Origin: Gremmenia infestans
Lineage: Eukaryota; Ascomycota; Leotiomycetes; Helotiales; Hamatocanthoscyphaceae
Assembly (NCBI GenBank): GCA_032629725.1
Contig: JAFEVB010000036.1
Location: 1,364,001-1,428,000 of the forward strand
DNA: 64,000 nt
Direction: 5' to 3'
Positions 1-10,889 of the stretch are shown here, piece after piece; position 1 is the first letter of the stretch, and every line of letters starts with the position of its first letter. The translations under genes and the position numbers were made by a program. Under the pieces are notes generated by a model. That model was not told the DNA's origin, did not search any database, and saw only the letters and a list, made by a program, of their open reading frames with translations.

Positions 1-899
1 GACGAAGTGCGTAGACTCTGGGGAGCGGGCTTGTCACGAGGCTGAGGACTGGCTCGCTCACTATCTGATACCTGACGACTGGTCTCAGCCTGGGTCGGTT
101 TTGTTTCGACAGCTACAGCTTCAATTATTGAAGAACTCGTGACTTGCTGGAGGGTGGCATGTCCAGAGACGCCTTGCGACCTGGTTCTGGAACTATCAAG
201 CTTGGAAACATCACCAGCGAGTCCATCAGTTATTGTTTTGAAATCCTGCTGTAGATGTATGCCTTGTCCGAGGAGAGACGTAGAATGTGTGCGTCTAAAT
301 TGATTGGGCACCTCGGGACTGGTCTCGAAGCAAGTTTTGATCGAATAATCCTGCTTCCTTTTGTTTTGCAGAATCAGTCGAGGAAATTTGAATTTCTTCA
401 GTGTTTCCGTGGGCTCCTCTGACCCTATAGACACCTCGTGGGAATGCAGAGGGCAGCAATCACATTGCTCTGCGTCGTCGATAGCAGTTGACATGTCAGC
501 CTCGGAGCTTGAAGGACGTAGGGTAGGGTCGGTAGGCCTGCGGGATGTGCCGCCGTCCATAATGGGGATGGTGGTTTGGATGAAAGTCATGCTTGCTTCA
601 GGTAAAGATCGGGTGGACTTTCTCGCCTCGTGGAGAGCTGATTTAGCTACACTCTTTACAGAGCCGAAATCAAAGGCATCAACAGCATCAGGATCGTCAA
701 AGGAGTTGTGGTAGTCGTCGGATGAAAATGGGGTTCGTGGTGGGCGATGAGTGTTTCGAGAGAGCAAGAGGGATCGAATGCGGTTCGAAATGTCTTCGTT
801 GACTGGAGAACTCCTGAAATTATCGAGACCGGTGCAGGTAATTGACGAGGTACGTCGCGACGGAGTGACCTCAGCCGGCCTTTTGGGGGAGGAAATCAT
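1..899 (-). CDS. Unknown Ser/Thr-rich protein, N-terminal part
   Basis: An uninterrupted reading frame runs on the minus strand from an ATG at 899 to the left edge (299 codons, no stop, no obvious intron), so only the N-terminus of a longer protein is present. It begins MISSPKRPAEVTPSRRTSS and is rich in Ser, Thr, Pro and charged residues. An acidic patch (SDDYHNSFDDPDAVDAFDFG, about residues 59-78) and several SP/TP sites could be phosphorylated. No signal peptide, membrane segment or catalytic motif is visible. It looks like the disordered N-terminal region of a regulatory or cytoskeletal protein, but I do not recognise the family. It is divergent from the omega-amidase gene. Confidence 0.65.
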   Translation of the reverse strand, partial: MISSPKRPAEVTPSRRTSSITCTGLDNFRSSPVNEDISNRIRSLLLSRNTHRPPRTPFSSDDYHNSFDDPDAVDAFDFGSVKSVAKSALHEARKSTRSLPEASMTFIQTTIPIMDGGTSRRPTDPTLRPSSSEADMSTAIDDAEQCDCCPLHSHEVSIGSEEPTETLKKFKFPRLILQNKRKQDYSIKTCFETSPEVPNQFRRTHSTSLLGQGIHLQQDFKTITDGLAGDVSKLDSSRTRSQGVSGHATLQQVTSSSIIEAVAVETKPTQAETSRQVSDSERASPQPRDKPAPQSLRTS

Positions 900-1820
900 C
901 AATTAATAAAGATGGAAAGCAAAGAGGTGCTAACAGCAGTAGATAGCATCTACTGAGTGAGCCGTGTAATGATGAAGGGAACGTGCTAGAAAGAAGGTGG
1001 AGGTGTAGGTAAAGATGGGGATGAAGATGGAGATGGAGATGAATGTGAAGAGGATTGAAACAGAAGCTTGCGAGGAAGAAAGGCATTCGATGTAAATCCA
1101 AGTTCAAAAGGAAGGAACTACCTAGTTAGTAGCCCATCGCATCGCTCAACCTCGATGGTCTGGAAACGAGGCTTTTCGGAAGGAGCGACGGAGGGCGGGC
1201 ATCAGTGCATCACAGCCCATCAAAAACAGCGATAATAGGAAAAGCAAAAAATTTGCTCATTGAGAGCACTTGCTCATGGAGACTCGAGCTTGACGTTAAG
1301 CTGGAGCTCGTTGAAATGCACATCCACAGGTTTAGTAGAATTGCTATACGAATGGTAGCATCGACGTCTTGCACCCACCGAATTCGCCTTGATTACTGTG
1401 TAGCCTGCACCTTTACATCCCACAGTGCTACCAATACGAATCTGGTGCAACTATCCTAGTACTGTTGTCATTGTGTATCAAGAGAATGATCTTGAGGTTT
1501 TGCAGAATTATGAAGTACACAGAGATGAGGAGGACGAGGTTGGTTCTGTAGCTAAGACATGATGCACGCCATTCCATTTCCATGCAACCACCCTTGAATG
1601 TTTCACTGACCAATCGGGATCCCTCGGAATATATTCTGCGGATCAGCCCGTCAGACTTTCTACCTCCGCTCCGTATCGCTATCGAAACCTCCCCTCCCAC
1701 CCCACCTCTCGATAACAAGACGAGGATAATGTTAATGACATGTTCAGAACCATCCGAACTTTCAAAGCATTGTTCAGACCAAACCACCATCCATTCATTG
1801 CCACGAGATCAATAGCGAAC
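900..1820. other. Divergent intergenic region
   Basis: This lies between the start codons of two divergent genes. It holds a purine-rich GGAGATGAA-type stretch (about 1004-1052) just upstream of the leftward gene. The short ORFs here have no protein-like features. No RNA gene or clear core promoter element was recognised. Confidence 0.5.
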
Positions 1821-2772
1821 ATGGCCAATCTGCTCAAGAAGCCCGTGAAGCTCGCATTGATCCAATTAGCCAGTGGTTTGTCCCCCTCCACTCTCCCGCC
1901 TCCGAATCCCCTCATCTAACAACCCCGCAGGCGCAGACAAATCCGCAAATCTCTCTCATGCCCGCGAAAAAGTCCTCTCCGCAGCCTCTGCCGGCGCAAA
2001 CATAATCGTCCTCCCCGAATGCTTCAACAGTCCTTACGGCTGCGACTACTTCCCCAAATATGCCGAGACCCTCCTGCCCTCCCCTCCAACCGCCTCACAA
2101 TCGCCCTCCTTCCACGCCCTCTCCGCCATGGCCGCCGAATCAAAATCCTATCTGATCGGTGGCTCCATCCCCGAATTCGAACCCTCGACAAAGAAATACT
2201 ACAACACATCCCTAACCTTCTCGCCGTCTGGCGACCTCATAGCAACACACCGTAAAGTGCACCTCTTCGACATCGACATTCCAGGAAAAATCACCTTTCG
2301 AGAATCCGACATCCTATCTCCCGGAAACAAGATCACGCTGGTCGATCTACCGGAATACGGAAAAATAGCAATAGCAATCTGCTACGACATCCGCTTCCCG
2401 GAACTCGCAACGATAGCCTCGCGCAAGGGGGCCTTCGCGCTCATCTACCCCGGCGCCTTTAACACAACTACCGGCCCCTTACACTGGAGACTTCAAGGAC
2501 AGGCTAGGGCTATGGATAACCAAGTGTATGTAGCATTGTGCAGTCCGGCGAGGGATATGAGTGCGAGTTATCATGCCTGGGGCCATAGTTTGGTGTGTGA
2601 TCCAATGGCAAAGGTACTGGTTGAGGCGGGAGAGGTGGAAGAAATTGTGTACGCGGAGTTGAGCGGGAGCGAGATTGAGGCCACGAGGAAGGGTATTCCA
2701 ATTTATACGCAGAGGAGGTGGGATGTTTATCCGGATGTTAGTGAGGGGGCGAAGGTGGGGGATGAGGTCTAA
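1821..2772 (+). CDS. NIT2: Omega-amidase, nitrilase superfamily (Nit2-like)
   Basis: The protein has 298 residues in two exons, 1821-1875 and 1931-2772, split by a 55-nt intron. The full nitrilase fold is covered and the catalytic triad is visible: Glu48 (LPECFNSPYG), Lys127 (HRKVHLFDID) and Cys169 (AICYDIRFPE). The NSPYG, FDIDIPGKITF and YPGAFNTTTGP segments are typical of the mammalian Nit2 / yeast Nit3 branch rather than the Nit1 deaminated-glutathione amidases. Known role of the family: hydrolysis of alpha-ketoglutaramate and alpha-ketosuccinamate, removing transamination by-products of Gln and Asn in the cytosol or mitochondrion. The start at 1821 gives the expected MANLLKKPVKLALIQLASG N-terminus across the splice. 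Length and motifs are complete, so it should be active. Confidence 0.95.
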
Positions 2773-3182
2773 GTGTGCTTAAAAAAGTATAAAGATAAAA
2801 GTTAACATCGTTAATTCGAATATGTACTTGTTATGTAGTATGGGAGCCATATCAGGAACTCCCTTCTAACATACTAACCAGCACGACCCTTATATTGCGC
2901 TACCAACTTCACATAGGTAGCTCGGGAATTTTAGGCAAGTCAGTGATCTGATTTTGATGAATGATCCAATGCATGTAGCTTTTTATTCGCCGTGCCAAGA
3001 AGCTCTAGGCGATATGTTAAGTCTAATAAATCAATAGGCGCAAATCTGCCACCAAAGCAAGAACTTTTGTATCATGTGGTCACCCATTTCCATCCCACCC
3101 GTCCCATCATGGTATCATAGCACAAACTGCATTTCCCCGTCTATGCACCGTCAATCTTCATCCCTCATCTGAAAATAAGCAC
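2773..3182. other. Convergent 3' intergenic region
   Basis: This separates the tail-to-tail omega-amidase and spermidine synthase genes and is moderately AT-rich. It presumably carries both 3' UTRs and polyadenylation signals. No other feature was seen. Confidence 0.5.
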
Positions 3183-4715
3183 CTAGTTCAAAGCGTTCCG
3201 AGCAAAGGTAGGCAAGATGAAGCTAGCCTCATGGATCGCCTTGTTGTAGTATTTGCAAAGCTTGTCCTCCTCTTCGGGGGTCCAGCTACGCAGCGGCTTC
3301 TTCATATCGCGATTGGCGTCCTTGCAGCAGACCATGAAGCCGATTTGGCCAGAGGGATAGGTGGGGATGGTGGTGTATGCGTATTCGACGGTTGGAAATA
3401 CTTCTTTGCAGTCTGCCTTTAGCTTGGTGATGAGTGGGAGGTGGAGCCATTGGTTTTCGGCTAGCGAGGAACGTTAGTGTATGTTATGTATGAGAGCAAG
3501 AGAATTAGACATAGAATGTTGACAATGAAAAATATCGGTATGTGAAAAGGATACGCGCAGCATTAAGAGAATACCAAGGAGGCAAGAAAGAAGAGAAAAA
3601 TAAAAGGAACACATGATAAAATCACCAAATTCACGCTAATAAAGGAGAACGTACAACCTTGGGTCGTAATAACGCCTCCTTCCCGGAGAGCCCCAAAGAG
3701 CAGCTCAAAGTAAGGCTTTTGGAACAAGCTCTCAGCCGGTCCCTCTGGATCCGAGGAGTCGGTGATGATAACATCAAAAGCATTCTTGTAGTCATCCAAG
3801 AACTTGAAGCCATCTCCCACGTGAACCTTGACCTTAGGGTGCTGGTAGCTAATTGACATGCCTGGCAGGTATTGCTTTGAAAGGCGAATGACGGCCTAGA
3901 AAGGATTCAGCTGATGTGGGGTATTCTCCGGGTAAAGCTTGCTTACCTCGTCGATGTCGCACAGGATTGCCTCCTCGACGCAGTCATGCTTGATGACTTC
4001 ACGCAGCACACCTCCATCGCCACCACCAATTACCAGAACCTTCTTTGGGTCGGGATGGGAGTTCATGGCCAAGTGGGTAATCATTTCCTGGTATGAGAAC
4101 TCGTCTCGCTCGGTACATTGGATGACATTGTCGAGGACGAGGACAACTCCATAGTTGGTAGACTGGAAGATAAGCACATCCTGGTATTTGCTCTTTTCGT
4201 GATGGAGGACCTTCTCAACCTTGAGAGTCATAGCCTGGCCGGGCCACATCTCGGAGATCTCGCGGAACCAGCCATCTGTAGAGGGAGAGAATTGTTAGCC
4301 TGGTGGAACCATATTTGGGAAACAATTATTCGAGGATGATTGCGTGCAGCATGTGTAGAGGTAGCACGATCTTGCCAATCAAAATCGGGTAATGTGGAGT
4401 GAGGGGTGGTTCAATCGCAGGGTTATAAAGCTCGCAGCTGCCACTTGAAGCCATGCGCACACCAGATCATTTAGTCCTATTGAGAAACACGCTGCTGGTG
4501 TGTGGGAATATTGATCGAAAGTATGCAAGCACATGGCACGGCGATGAAACCAAAAGGCCAAGGAGGGGTAGGTGGGCAACAGGTTGCGCTGCCGGCTGGG
4601 GCTGATGCTGGTGGCTTCTATGTTCTCACTCTCGTGTCTGCAGAGGGAAAAAGGACGAAAAGTGTTTTCTGGACTTTGACTTACCCTTGATAGTGGGGTG
4701 GGTGATCTCTGACAT
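3183..4715 (-). CDS. SPE3: Spermidine synthase
   Basis: Four exons on the minus strand (4715-4685, 4275-3947, 3895-3658, 3460-3183) join in frame to a 291-residue protein, the usual size. The first exon encodes only MSEITHPTIK plus one base and is followed by a 409-nt intron. The putrescine aminopropyltransferase signature is intact: DGWFREISEMWPGQAM at the start, the cofactor-binding loop VIGGGDGGVLREV, then the catalytic segment ITDSSDPEGPAESLFQKPYF. The enzyme transfers the aminopropyl group of decarboxylated S-adenosylmethionine to putrescine in the cytosol; its product spermidine is needed for eIF5A hypusination. The 5' region is shared with the divergent G-alpha gene. No damage is seen. 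Confidence 0.96.
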
Positions 4716-5458
4716 GATGGCAGAGCAGCTGCGTGGGACAGAGGTTCTTCTAGGGTGATACGCGGGGCAACGATGATGCGACAGAGGGCGTAAGTGCGAG
4801 TACAAAGGTGAGGATGAGGGCGAGGGGAGGAATTGATAGTGCTTTGTAGGAGAGAGGAGTCTTATTGACGCAACGACGTTGTTGTAGATGTTATTGTTGT
4901 GGTGATGGTGGGGGAAAAAGAATTTGTTCTTGTGCATGAGAGATGCTTGCTCTAGTTTTTCCTTCTGGTGGTGTGAGTTCCGTTCCTACCTCGTGGCAAT
5001 CTTGCGCTAAGATATGCCCGGGTAGGTGAGGTACTGTAGTGAGACAGAATTCTATCAAAACGGAGAAAGAGGAGCGATTTCCACGTTTTCTGCAGCGCTG
5101 CACTTTATTAATTCCTTTATCTCATGGTACCTAGGTATCTAGGTAGGTACGCAGCATATGACTGAAGAACACATCACACATCAGACTACCTCAGCGGTAA
5201 GAGTGTATAAAGGCCGTTGCACAAACTACATCTTTACCTACTAGGTACCGTACAGTACCATCCATCCATCCTCCCCTCTAGAATCCCTGCTTGTATTGCC
5301 CGTCTATCCTATCACCGCTCTCCGATTGCTCCCTTCAGAGATCAGGCACAATTGCCCCTACTCGTTGCTCTCGTCGCATCTGCATCGTGCTGTACTATTC
5401 GGCATTACTAATAAGTATAAATTTCCAACAACCTTCTGACACAGCAGTTGCAGTGCAG

Positions 5459-5479
5459 TGCAAGGCAAGGCAAGGCAAG
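5459..5479. repeat. CAAGG pentamer microsatellite
   Basis: About four tandem copies of a CAAGG/GGCAA pentamer. The same unit recurs briefly near 8279 and as a longer run at 29201-29236, all in non-coding DNA. Confidence 0.8.
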
Positions 5480-6202
5480 TTCCAGCCACTTACAAAGTAT
5501 ATCATTCACATACCTGGCCTAGGTACCAGCCTGGCCTGGGTACCAACCTAGCTACCTGCCTGAGGTACCTAGGTACCTTCCTTACCTAGGCTTCCTACGT
5601 ATACAAGTACGTAGGTCTGGAGCTATTAGTAGGTAATTTCCATATGCTAAGGTAAATTTACTTCACTTTCTCCAAACCTACCTAAACACCTACATACATA
5701 CTCCGCATATTCCGTATCTTAGGATCTTACCGTAAGATAGGGACCCGTCGCACTGCCTGATCCACCATCTTTAGCACGCACTTGAAAGTCTAAGGCAAAA
5801 GTAGGTAAGGTAAGGTAAGCACGAGGTCCGCGCACCAATTAGGCCCGCCCCCTAATCCCAATCCACAACTTCAGTCCTTCTAGCTTTAAGCTCACCTTTC
5901 CATCCACCGCATCCACAACTCGGATTCGATAACATCGCTGCTGTACGAGGACGCCTATTTATTACTATCTCCCTTACTTGCTTACCTATACCACTGCAGA
6001 CTTTTCTCTTCCATTACTCTGAGATACCGTACGCCTAGCAAGCAACGAGCTTCTACGCCTCTACGCCACGCCTCCACGCTGCTCCATCTCGCCTCGCTCG
6101 CTCGCTCGCTCGACTCCTTTAACTTCAATTACCCTTGACTAGAACCCGGACCGGCTCCACCTCAAACCTCCCTACCTTACCTAATTTCTCAACTGCTGCT
6201 TT

Positions 6203-6229
6203 CACTTCCACTTCCACTTCCACTTCCAC
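6203..6229. repeat. CTTCCA hexamer microsatellite
   Basis: Four to five tandem copies of a CTTCCA-type hexamer in the pyrimidine-rich leader of the G-alpha gene, about 80 bases upstream of its start codon. Confidence 0.8.
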
Positions 6230-6307
6230 CTCAACATTGTCGCTGCAGCGCGCGTCAGTTCCCATCTTTCTGGAAACACCGTCACTACGTCTCAATCACC
6301 ATTCATC

Positions 6308-7621
6308 ATGTGTTTCGGCAGTCGGAGGGATGAAGATGAGTACAAGAAGAGTAAAGATATCGATGCCCAGATCCACCGGGACGAGAAGGACATGCAGAAG
6401 GTGGTGAAGCTTTTGCTTCTAGGTACATCTCCGCATCCACGTTCATGAATCACCAGACACTTTTGTACATTTACTAATCACCAACCTTCTTATTACAGGT
6501 GCTGGAGAAAGCGGCAAGTCAACGATATTAAAGCAGATGAAATTGATTTACACCAAGGAGGGCATATCGAGAAACGAAAAGGAAGAATGGCGGATTATCA
6601 TCTTCAACAACCTCCTAGACGGCCTCAAGATGGTAATTGACGCTATGGAAGACCTGAGTATTGACTTCAAGTACGAAAATACAACAGTGAGTCTTGAAAT
6701 GCTATCCTTCCGACGTACAGATCGACATAGCGCCAGGCCCGATGCTGATGATTCCAGGTCCACCTCCCCATAATCATGCAAGAAAAAGATCTCAGACCTT
6801 TTGAACCCATCCCAGTTGAGTATCTTCGCGCATTCAAGGATTTATGGGCGGATCCAGGACTTCAGCAGGCTGTCGAGAGGGGCAACGAGTATGCCCTTCA
6901 TGATAATTTAGACTAGTGAGGGATAGCCCCCAACTTTTATAATGACGGAAGCTGACAAGCCTTTAGCTTTTTCGAAGACCTCGATCGATTATTCCAGAAA
7001 GACTTCGTTCCCACCGATCAAGATGTCCTCCGAGCCCGTCTGCGAACAACTGGAATTACCGAGACCCTGTTCGACTTGGGCGCCTTACAATACCGTATGT
7101 TTGACGTGGGTGGACAACGATCAGAGCGAAAGAAGTGGATTCATTGCTTTGAGGGTGTGAATGCCTTATTGTTTCTGGTAGCGATCAGTGGCTACGACCA
7201 ATGCCTGGCGGAAGATAAGGATGGGGTAAGCGTATTTGTGTAAATACTGGAATGAAATGCTAACGTCCTCATCAAGAACCAAACACAAGAAGCTCTCATG
7301 CTTTGGGAGTCGATTGCCAACTCACATTGGTTCAAAAACTCGGCGCTTATCCTGTTCTTGAACAAAATTGATTTGTTCAAGGCCAAAATTACCACTAGCC
7401 CCATCACCAAATTTGGCTTCTCGGACTTTCAGGGCGACGTTTCGAGCTGGCAGCAAACAAGCAAGTACTTCATGGACAAATTTGTTGCTCTCAACCGGAA
7501 TCAGTCCAGGGAGGTCTACCCACACTTCACAAATGCCACCGACACAGATCTTCTGAAAGTTACAATGACCTCGGTCCAAGACATGATCATCCAAAAGAAT
7601 CTTCAAAGACTGATTTTGTAA
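6308..7621 (+). CDS. Heterotrimeric G-protein alpha subunit (group II-like)
   Basis: Five exons (6308-6422, 6499-6686, 6758-6915, 6967-7225, 7277-7621) encode 354 residues, the normal G-alpha length. All guanine-nucleotide motifs are present: P-loop GAGESGKST (39-47), switch I RARLRTTGIT with the conserved Arg, switch II DVGGQRSERKKW with the catalytic Gln, FLNKIDLF, and a TNATDT version of the TCAT box. The start MCFGSR has Cys2 but no Gly2, so N-myristoylation is not expected while palmitoylation is possible. MCFG is typical of fungal group II subunits (GNA-2/BCG2). The C-terminus NLQRLIL has no Cys four residues from the end and so no pertussis-toxin site. Groups I and III act mainly through cAMP, while group II members are accessory. 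Group assignment is from memory of the families and is less certain than the family call. Confidence 0.94.
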
Positions 7622-10600
7622 ACGCCCGACATCCCACACACTTTTAATACACATTCTGATAGTTGTAAGAATTTGAGTCAAATGGGATTGGATTTATCTA
7701 CCCGCGAACAGAACCAAATGTCATGCGCCATAACGACTTTGACGAACTTTTTGATATCTACTTTACAACAATACCCTCTAGACGTTCCGTCCCTTCCCTC
7801 GATGCCTCCCTCCACTTCGGACACATGATTTTCTTGTATATCAACGAGGCGATATCATGCCCGAGCGCGCCAATAGGTTTCTTTTGTTTTTGCATATGGA
7901 GATAGGAATTGAGGCATAGGAATTCTTATATTATTTGGTTGTTTGGTTGTTTGGCACACCTGCCCCCTTCCCTACTACACGCAGTCCTCGCAGGCGTCGG
8001 CGGTTAATCGAGTCAATTATTTCACCAACGCGAAGGCCACACATTCCTATTTTGAGCCGGCCTGTGTTTTCTACCGTTTTTCTACCCACGGAAGTATATT
8101 ATGAAGGGTTGAAGGAAAGTGGTTCTTTAGACGGCGCTAGAATTGGAGCCACGATAGCGTGTAAATAGAAATGAATCAAAAGCATGCAAAGAGCCTCCTT
8201 TTTCGTTATTCGTATCTCAATGCCACGTTTCTTTGCCCATCAAATCCTCTTTTAGAAGGCGAGTATCTGTCTAGCTGAGGCAAGGCAAGTAATGTTTACA
8301 GTTTACCCCACCATCATCGGGGATCGTCGCTCCCATAGACTGCCCAAAGAAAGGGCCGAAGCAGAACGAGGCTCGGCAGGCTGCATCGGTACTGTACCAG
8401 TACAGTAGTCTATGTAGTTTGGGGGCGAAGGAAGGTCATCCATGCCAATGATTCTACTCCGTAGCAAATGCATGCTGCAATCCTTCCGGTCCATCCCAGA
8501 CTCCTAGGCCCAATTCCATTTACCGACCCTACCTGCAACTGCCAGCGCCAGCCTGTGGGGTCTGGACAGTTGACATGATCATCTTTACCGTACGGAGCAG
8601 CCCCTGAAATGTATTTGAATTTGATACTTGCTCGCCCTCGCTCGTTCTGGGTTCTGGAGCCAAGACTTTCTACTGTAAATAGTCCATGTCCTCCGATTTT
8701 CCCAGGGACATCCCTCCTTTAATCTTGCAGATGCATGAAACTTTGTCTCGTTCAGGATACGTGCAGGCCTTAGTACCACGTGCGCGGAAATTAAAAGGGG
8801 GGGGGGCTGGTTGGCGTTCACCACGTTGTGTAGGGCCCTGGCCTCTTGGGGGGGTGGGGTGTTCAATTGATCATGTTTCGTATTACGGAGAAAGGAAAGG
8901 CACGCGTTGAAAGTAGGGGCCGTGGGGTTACGGGTATCGCCGTATCGGTACTTTACGGAGTGTAATTTACGGAAACGGAATAGGTACCTATCTGGAAGTA
9001 TCTTAGCGATGAAATGGCTGCGAGCGGCTTGCAGCAAGCTTCTATTAGTGCCGATCATCACAGATTTTTCAATCCCCCTTTAGTAACCCCCCCCCCTTTA
9101 ATGGCTACCTAGGTTATTACAGTAGTCAATTCTGTAGTCCTTTGCGCCACCATTAACACAAGGGGAATTAAGAAATTATATTCCGGAGTACTATATCGTA
9201 TCCATGGCCCCCACGCTAACAAGTCCCCTCGGCATGTCCTAGTAGCGAACTGACCTTATTTACACGACTCGCAAGTTTTACTTTACTATAAGGTAAGCGC
9301 ATCATCTACCTTGCATTCAGTCGTAAGTTTTATGGAGACTATCCGGGGGAACACCACGTTTTTGTGTAAGGGCGGGTCGGGCCCGATGGGACGGCACGGA
9401 TAGCTGGATAAGGGATAGTTTGCTAATTCGGTGGCTTGACGATCATGGAAGCGAGCCGCCGAGCCGTGAGAAGCTTTACGGAGGCAGGGAGGTTACTCCC
9501 GTCTTTTAGAAAGGTTTCCACGGTACGGGTAACGGTGTTTTTTATTAAGTGCTTACGGGGTATAAGTCTACGGTAACAGTCTCTACCTACTACTTGTATA
9601 CATCAGTATGGTTAGACAGAATCCTGTATATATGATTAGCTTTTTACTCTAGTATATCTTATAGCAATAGCTAAGCTAAGCTATGACAAGTATATATATC
9701 GTCGATTCTAAGCTTTTAAAGGAGATACATAACTATAGAGCTGATGCTAAAAGACTATAGGACTTTAGAGAAAACAAGTACTTATAGGCGGATACTAGTT
9801 TTCCGTATAAAATGCTAAGACACCTAGTCCTCTATAATAACGTTCTAAGACAGGAAACTCGAAGGTGATAACCTTTGCTTTTTCTTAATCGTACTAGGCA
9901 TGCAGTCCTTAGACTATGCATTTCAGCACATAAGCTTTTAGTGTCATGCCGGCATAGGATCCGGACATCCGGTTTGCAGACAGTAATCATAAAAGCACTA
10001 AAAGTTACTCGTTGTATAGATTGCTCTAACAGACTTCAATATGAGTTCGATATATAATCAGACATTTCTATAGAGTCATTTGAACGTAGGAGAAGGTCTC
10101 GGCTATTGCTATGTCAATTTGAGCTACTAATACTTCTGGTAGGTGTGATTTAAAAGATGACTGCTCTTCAAGCAGTTGCATTTGACTCTTGTTATACATT
10201 CGTATAGAGATTCGAATATCAGAATTTATGAAAAGCAGTAAAGACTTGTGGAATTTGCAAGTTGAAGCTGATCTATCACGTGTAGGATGGTGTAATCCTT
10301 TGACGACATCCTTCTTCGCTCCTGCCCATCCTCATCCTAAATTAACAGGTTTAAGCATGTAGTAACATCGTATTGAAAATATTCCTATTGTAGTATTATC
10401 ATCTACTTTCATAGACTGTTAAATTGAGCTTCGTCTTGTCATCTACCTGGGTGCTGGTTGTTTTATTCTTGTTCCGTGGATTCCTCAAATCAAGGGCCGC
10501 ATAATTGGTCATTTGATGATGACTTCGAACGATGGCACATGTTCTATTTGCTTTTGATAATGAGTACTTTTGGTGTTCGATTGATAAGAAAGGTGCAAGT

Positions 10601-10889
10601 GGCTGACACTGAGACGCGTCTCTGGCAGAGTCAAGTGAATTGCCACAACAAGCAGCGTTTGGATTTCTCCAGCCGCCGGACATTTCTATCTTGCACGCGT
10701 ACCAAGCTGTCCTTGTTGTTTTTCTTCCCTCTTAATCTCGCAACGCAATTAAGCAAGTTAATTGACAAGACACCGAACCTACAGCCATCTTGACACACTT
10801 GCTGTCTTGCTTTACATTGCAAAGAGTTAGATATTTTTACCTTTACTCACTCACTTTCAAGTCTTGCTCTCAAAAGAACACAGCAACAA
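7622..10889. other. Gene-free region with AT-rich block
   Basis: No ORF with protein-like features was found. Homopolymer G and C runs occur near 8800-8855 and 9088-9098. Several TACGGAG motifs occur (8455, 8591, 8884, 8954, 9477). From about 9,590 to 10,110 the base composition shifts to TA-rich with many TpA steps, suggesting an old, mutated mobile-element relic. No inverted ends or coding remnants could be recognised by eye. Confidence 0.5.

Larger units (their letters stand above)
4716..6307. promoter_or_regulatory. Shared divergent promoter and 5' UTR region
   Basis: This 1.6 kb lies between the divergent spermidine synthase and G-alpha starts. From about 5120 to 5835 it is packed with ACCTAGGTA-type palindromes and single TACCTAC half-sites. 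A CAAGG pentamer run (5459-5479) and a CTTCCA hexamer run (6203-6229) are also present. The last 400 bases before the G-alpha ATG are pyrimidine-rich, as in many fungal 5' UTRs. A regulatory role is inferred from position only. Confidence 0.5.

Noticed and set aside
361..714. A plus-strand 117-aa ORF.
   Set aside because: It is antisense to the uninterrupted minus-strand frame that runs from 899 to the window edge and has better protein-like composition.
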